Under the pieces are notes generated by a model. The model had not been told where the DNA came from. It saw only the letters and a list, made by a program, of their open reading frames with translations, and did not search any database. From positions 3,736,646-3,800,645 of the forward strand of contig NC_020170.2 of NCBI RefSeq assembly GCF_000224145.3: DNA of 64,000 nt, written 5' to 3'. This document shows, piece after piece, positions 59,085 to 64,000 of this stretch. This DNA comes from Ciona intestinalis. Lineage: Eukaryota; Chordata; Ascidiacea; Phlebobranchia; Cionidae. The translations under genes were made by a program, and so were the position numbers. How positions within the stretch are numbered: position 1 is the stretch's first letter; every line of letters begins with the position of its first letter.

Positions 59085-62000
59085 TCATACATCATCGAAT
59101 ATATTCTTTGGGGGTTGGTTGGCAACATAGTTTGGTTGACTAGATGATCCCCATCTAGATTCAGACATGGGTGGACTTGCCCTAACTCTACTGTTGGAAG
59201 TAGAACTATAGTCAATTGGTTCAACATCATTCAGAAGTTCAAGTTTGTCGTTTTTGCGCTTGTTATTACGACCAATAGCAGATGCATCATCTGTGAAAAA
59301 AAAAAGTTTAATACTTTAATATGGTAGGTTTAACAACTAAAGAATTAAACATTCACCATTTTGGAGAGTTTTAACTGAATTTTCATGCATTTTTCTCCAT
59401 AGTCACATTTTAACTAGTATTTGAACTATTTTGGACGTTTTTTTTTTCTAAAGTGTATTTAAAACAGCCATATTGCTGTTAATTTAAGAATCATTGTTTC
59501 AATAAAATTATCATTGTTATTGTGACCATCAGGATTAATATTTAAACTGATGATACAAGAACGCAATACATAGATAGAGTTAAATGAGATTTACAAAAGA
59601 CCCCAAATCAAACAAATTTTTATAATTATTATTTCATTTTTATAAAATATAATGCTCGGATTCTGGTATAGCAGAACCTGTTTACTCCTCCCAACTACTT
59701 AAACACTTTATCTAACTATTAAACATCAACAATATATAGAAGACACCTCACAACAGGAGAAAAGTCCGATTATGTTCTTACCACTTTCATTCTCCACATT
59801 CTGCATACGTTTTCCATGCCACTGCCTTGTGTTCATGTCCGTATCGTGACCATAAGCACGACTTCTTTCCGATCTTTCCAATGATTTAAACTTGAGTTTC
59901 ATTTTCCTTTTTTCTGGGAATAAAATTTGGTAAATGCTGGTGTCTGTTAATATATCAAAGTTAGGTTAAGGCAGAACAGGTTTAAAAAATAATACAATAT
60001 TTATCTTTTTTCAAAAATACCAAATTCCTCGGTTTCAGTTTAAATTTGGAAAAAAACAACAAAACAGTTGCTCTTGGTTTAAGTTAACATGTGAATTAAT
60101 AATTAATGAATCAAATGAGTCATTCTTGGACCAGAGGCAGAATTAAGTCTATAATATGCGTAACAGACAAAAATTCAATTGCAATCTGTGGCCTATGGGA
60201 CATATATAATGTTTAAAATGGCATAATCGGTTTCTAGAAATAACAATAAAATGCTGCAAGCCACACACTGTATTTAAAAACAAAAGTCTTTCTTTACCTC
60301 TATTTACAAGCTTGTAAAAAACAAACAAAAGTCTTTCTGTACCTCTATTAACAAGCTGCCTTCCTTCTTCAATAAGATCAGAAGTCAAATCATCATTTCC
60401 ACCAACAAACCTCTGAAATCCAAGGACTGAGAGACATCTTTGTCCGATATTAAAGTAAGTCCCCACACACAGAACACACACCAGGATTGGAAAGTAAATG
60501 TTAAAGCCATCAGATATGAACGAAATAACATCCAAGTGACCCATGATCTGTAAATGCAACAGTTACACAAATTTTAATACAAGTCCATTTCGAAAAATAA
60601 AAAAAAGTCAAGTGGGTGGTAAAACATTTTTCATTCCCTTTTTTTAGTTCTATTTGGTAATAAACAAGGTGCATTCGAAGAATTATATAAACATATCTTA
60701 ATGACTTTAAAAGAATGCTGTTAAATGTTAAACACCTGATGAGGAAATATGGGATAATACGAGCAAACAACGACCCATATTTCCCCACAGTACTATATAG
60801 TCATTTTCTAAATATGAAAAAAAAAAATTGTTTTTTTAATAAAAAAAAAAATGTTTAGTTTTATGAATGGCTTTACCTGTGTGTATGCTGTTTCTACACC
60901 TGTGTCTGCAGTTATATGAGTGTCAAGGTGAATCATACCAAGAAAGTTAAGACAAAGAGGGGCTGTAAGTCGACACAGGGATCTATTAAGTAACAATGCA
61001 TTGATTATATCTACACGCACGACGTACCTAATTATTGTACAGTAGGATGGAGGAAGATGGGACACCTTATCTTTCTATTTTCTTATTTCATTTGGTAGTA
61101 AACAAAGAACAATTAAAGGTATATATTATGTAACCGTATCGTCACGACTCACATAAAAAGTTGTTTATTGTTTAAAACACGATTAAGATATTTGTATATT
61201 ATGTGCTAAAGGTGTCCCTTCCCCCACCCTACTATACTTAATATTTACACAGTTATTCAAAAACAGATAAAACAGTAAAGACGTATATAGGGTCCACTCT
61301 TTATGGATTAGATCTTTTAGGTTAAAGAATATTATCATTGTTTTGTTGATCTGTTTGTAAATACTCACATTCCTACAAATAGCAAACTAGTTTCATCAGT
61401 CTGGTGATGGCCAGCTATGTAGTAAAAGTTGAAAACCTTAAGCCTGAACACAGTGTAGTACGCACATACACATAAGTAGGAGATGGTTAAACAAGAAGCC
61501 AGCTGCAAAAGAAATAAAAATAACGTTTTATTTATATTATAGCAAAAAACAGAACGTCGAAAAAATAGTCATTACAGCAGAGGTACCAAACCTGGGGTGG
61601 CAGGAAATGCAAGCCGACAGTGAAATTTTCGACACTGCATTAATCAGTAAAAAAAAATAAGTTAGATTTGTTCTATAGAAAGAGGTGCTTGACCCTTGAA
61701 TTGTTAGGCTGCCTATATATTACCGTATCTAGTAGACGTTCTGTTACTTCTGCTACCAGGCATAATGTAAATAATCTTTTAACTGCTCATCTGGTATTAA
61801 AAACGTAGCATTTTTCCGACATTTAGTCTGCTATCTCAGTCTTGCCAGATGAGCCATTGAAAGATTAGTACATAGTTGTTCTGATGTTTACTGATTAATG
61901 CAGTGAAGAAAATTGCAGTTTGTCGCGTGTATATTATTACAGTATACGGTATTAGAACTTTACTTTACAGAACTTTTTTATACCAATACTTGCCTCAATA

Positions 62001-63686
62001 TAATAGTAGTCGTAATTCTTTTTCGCAAGGTTTATAAAAATTGCAAAAAGTGAAAGAACAGGTTTCTCGTTGAAGAACGTACATTCTGACCACACGACCA
62101 TGATAGAGAGCAAGATTAGACAAACGGCAAGAATTCTTCGAGCTAAAGGTTGTATTTTGCAATACCACCACCACTCTGTATAAATATTAGGGTAAATCTT
62201 GTATAGTGGTATGTAGACTACAAGAAATAAAAAAATCTAAAATTGAAGGGGTTTAGATTCAGTAAAGCTTTTTTTTATAATTTACAGAAAAATATTCAAC
62301 TTTTTATATCTGGTTCTAATTTACAGAAAATGGAATTTACATATTTTCAAGCAATTTATATGTTCTGAAAGGCAGATACAAGGTCTACAATGTTTTTGAT
62401 ATAACCAACTTTAAAACCCGTATAATCAAATGGCTGGTAAAACAAATTGTATTTAATGGTTAAACACTAATTTATGTTACAATATTTACTTGTGCCAGGT
62501 GTGCACATGAACTTTGAAACTGCATTCCTGGGTTCTGTGGTTGGGAATTCCTCTCTCCAATACCTTTAATGCAATTTTAATATAATTTGGATAAACTATT
62601 TGTTTATAACCTAACTTGGTTTAAAGTGTAATAAAAATGTTTCAATGACCCTACCCCATAATAAAATTCGAACTTTTTTATTTAAAAATATTCTGCAAGT
62701 AATATGACAAATGTCAGTTACCCCACCTGTCAATGCTTATTTCATTTTTGGCGATATTTTCCAGATGCAAACCCCGTTCCATTAAAATTCTCCACTGAAC
62801 TGCTGTACGTTTTTTGGTATGGACCGCACGGATAAGTTTCCTTTAGTAACAGATTAAAATATAAATTGAACTATACTAAAAAAGCAAAGTTAATGGTTTA
62901 AATTAAAATAAATATTTTGGAAATTTTATGGGGAATTTTTTATGCGGGGTTAACAATTTAGATAGACATTTAAATAAGGGACTACTGAGTTGGAGCAATT
63001 GCAAGTAAGCATCCTGTGAAAGGACACACACCCACAAATAATGGTAGCAGTGTAAAACTTATATCCTTTTGAACAGAGATGGGCGTATTAACCACTGTTG
63101 CATGGTGGCATACACATAGAAGCTGAAATATAAGATAGGAACCTGTGTAACTTGACAAGTGAGTTTTCACTTGGTACTTCGTTCCTTGATCTTCCACTGT
63201 TCTCATAATCCTCATAATCATCCATTCCTTGGCTCATTTGGGATCGTAAGTCCTCCGGACACTGATTTGGGAGAAAAAGATATTTTTTTGTAGAAAAAAA
63301 AGATAATTTTTTAAACAAAAGTTTGAAAATTGTGAACCAAGTTAACATAACAATGCAGTTCTATTCTATTGTACGTGGGTAAGGTCCAGAATATATCATA
63401 ACACATAATACACCATGAGACTTGAAATTTAGGCCAGAGTTAGCCCATTACCAGATGTTAAAGCATATCAATAAAAAACTACCCATATAAAACTAAAATG
63501 GTAAACCTAATATTTTTTATTACAGACGGACTCTTATGCTTAACAATAATATGTAAAAACAAGAACAAAAGATGCGCAGTTAAAGAATTTAAATAATAAC
63601 ATCGACCTTACTTTTAAGATGATCTCACTAACATATTTTCTCACTGGATGATTGTAACGGACAATGCTTGAAACCTTTTTCACTTC
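59085..63686 (-). CDS. LMBRD2: LMBR1 domain-containing protein 2, 5' part outside window
   Basis: Ten 3' exons in phase: 63612..63686, 63143..63261, 62727..62840, 62490..62563, 61994..62217, 61369..61502, 60877..60982, 60343..60547, 59782..59913, 59085..59290; 462 C-terminal residues are visible of about 695 expected. LMBRD2 is a multi-pass membrane protein linked to GPCR/beta2-adrenergic signalling. Matches include [39 protein letters not shown], a membrane helix [127 protein letters not shown], and the terminal NIFDDV (human DIFNDV). Intron 61503..61993 begins with GC in a perfect GC-donor context (GAG|gcaagt). It contains a long inverted repeat. Confidence 0.93.
60612..60799 (-). mobile_element. 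MITE, subfamily B, LMBRD2 intron
   Basis: AAGTGGGTGGTAAAACATTT to CATATTTCCCCACAGTACTA with internal GGTAATAAACAAGGTGCATT. Confidence 0.7.
61042..61236 (-). mobile_element. MITE, full length, LMBRD2 intron
   Basis: CAGTAGGATGGAGGAAGATG to GTGTCCCTTCCCCCACCCTA. Confidence 0.85.
61615..61925. repeat. Long nested inverted repeat in LMBRD2 intron
   Basis: An outer arm containing CACTGCATTAATCAGTAAA (about 61633..61651) pairs with TTTACTGATTAATGCAGTG near 61889. An inner arm AATCTTTTAACTGCTCATCT near 61772 pairs imperfectly with CCAGATGAGCCATTGAAAGA near 61848. It may be a MITE of a second family. Confidence 0.7.
62950..63105 (+). mobile_element. tRNA-like SINE, degraded, LMBRD2 intron
   Basis: GGGACTACTGAGTTGGAGCA, AAAGGACACACACCCACAAA and ATGGTAGCAGTG match the 3' half of other copies. 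It ends about 38 bases from an exon. Confidence 0.6.
63376..63454 (+). repeat. Dispersed repeat (GGTGAGGTCC family)
   Basis: GTGGGTAAGGTCCAGAATAT to TAGGCCAGAGTTAGCCCATT. Confidence 0.6.
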
Positions 63687-64000
63687 CTAAAACACAAATT
63701 ATTTGCACCATAAAAGTTTAAAATTGAAAGGTATTAAATACCTGGCCAACATTCTAATAGTAGGGCGAAAATAACGATAGAGCCAGAATGAGGTAAACAA
63801 CATTAAAATTATAAAAAAGCAGCTTTCGAATGGTAAGTGTTTTTAGGGCAAAGTTTGCCAATTTTATTACTCCAAATATATTTATTAGCAGTAATGTTTA
63901 ATTACAAACTGCTAGTTTGAAATAATAAAAAATAAAAGCAAAAAAGTACAAAATCCAAAAAAGTTTATTAAAAATAAAGATATTTTACAGAAGAAACTGC

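Overview
The window looks like a chordate invertebrate genome, almost certainly a sea squirt of the genus Ciona. The evidence is AT-rich DNA, compact genes with short introns, vertebrate-type gene families (MGAT4, gp130-like cytokine receptor, CLIP4, SKP2, FAM151A, LMBRD2), and a very abundant ~195-bp MITE (termini TAGTAGGGTGGGGGAAGATG / CATCTTCCCCCACCCTACTA) plus a tRNA-like SINE, both of the kinds reported from Ciona. I read gene models by hand from open frames, GT/GC-AG splice sites and exon phase. Every multi-exon model below stays in frame across all its junctions, with one weak junction in the cytokine receptor.

Layout, left to right: (1) 3'-truncated minus-strand gene for a secreted Link + F5/8C (discoidin) protein; (2) minus-strand single-pass membrane protein with thrombospondin type-1 modules and an acidic tail; (3) plus-strand small leucine-rich-repeat protein; (4) minus-strand MGAT4-family N-acetylglucosaminyltransferase; (5) minus-strand four-finger C2H2 protein with a PLNLS (CtBP-type) motif and a 2.7-kb intron; (6) plus-strand 18-exon class I cytokine receptor of the gp130/LIFR/domeless type; (7) minus-strand CLIP4 (ankyrins plus three CAP-Gly domains), head-to-head with (8) plus-strand SKP2; (9) minus-strand unrecognised basic, low-complexity protein; (10) minus-strand FAM151A; (11) 5'-truncated minus-strand LMBRD2.

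The genes do not form an operon or one pathway; this is an ordinary gene-dense animal segment. The most interesting structure is in the cytokine receptor. Two candidate exons, 34923..35074 and 35833..36098, share entry phase (2) and exit phase (1), and both encode the end of the first cytokine-homology fibronectin module. Joining both would bring in an early stop, so they look like a mutually exclusive pair that would make two ligand-binding-domain isoforms. Other points are two GC-AG introns (MGAT4 and LMBRD2), an exon duplication in the unrecognised gene, a domain-plus-exon duplication in FAM151A, a promoter with two TCACGTGA palindromes and a CRE, and a 71-73-bp tandem repeat built on an inverted motif. 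No rRNA, tRNA gene, CRISPR array or retroviral element was recognised.
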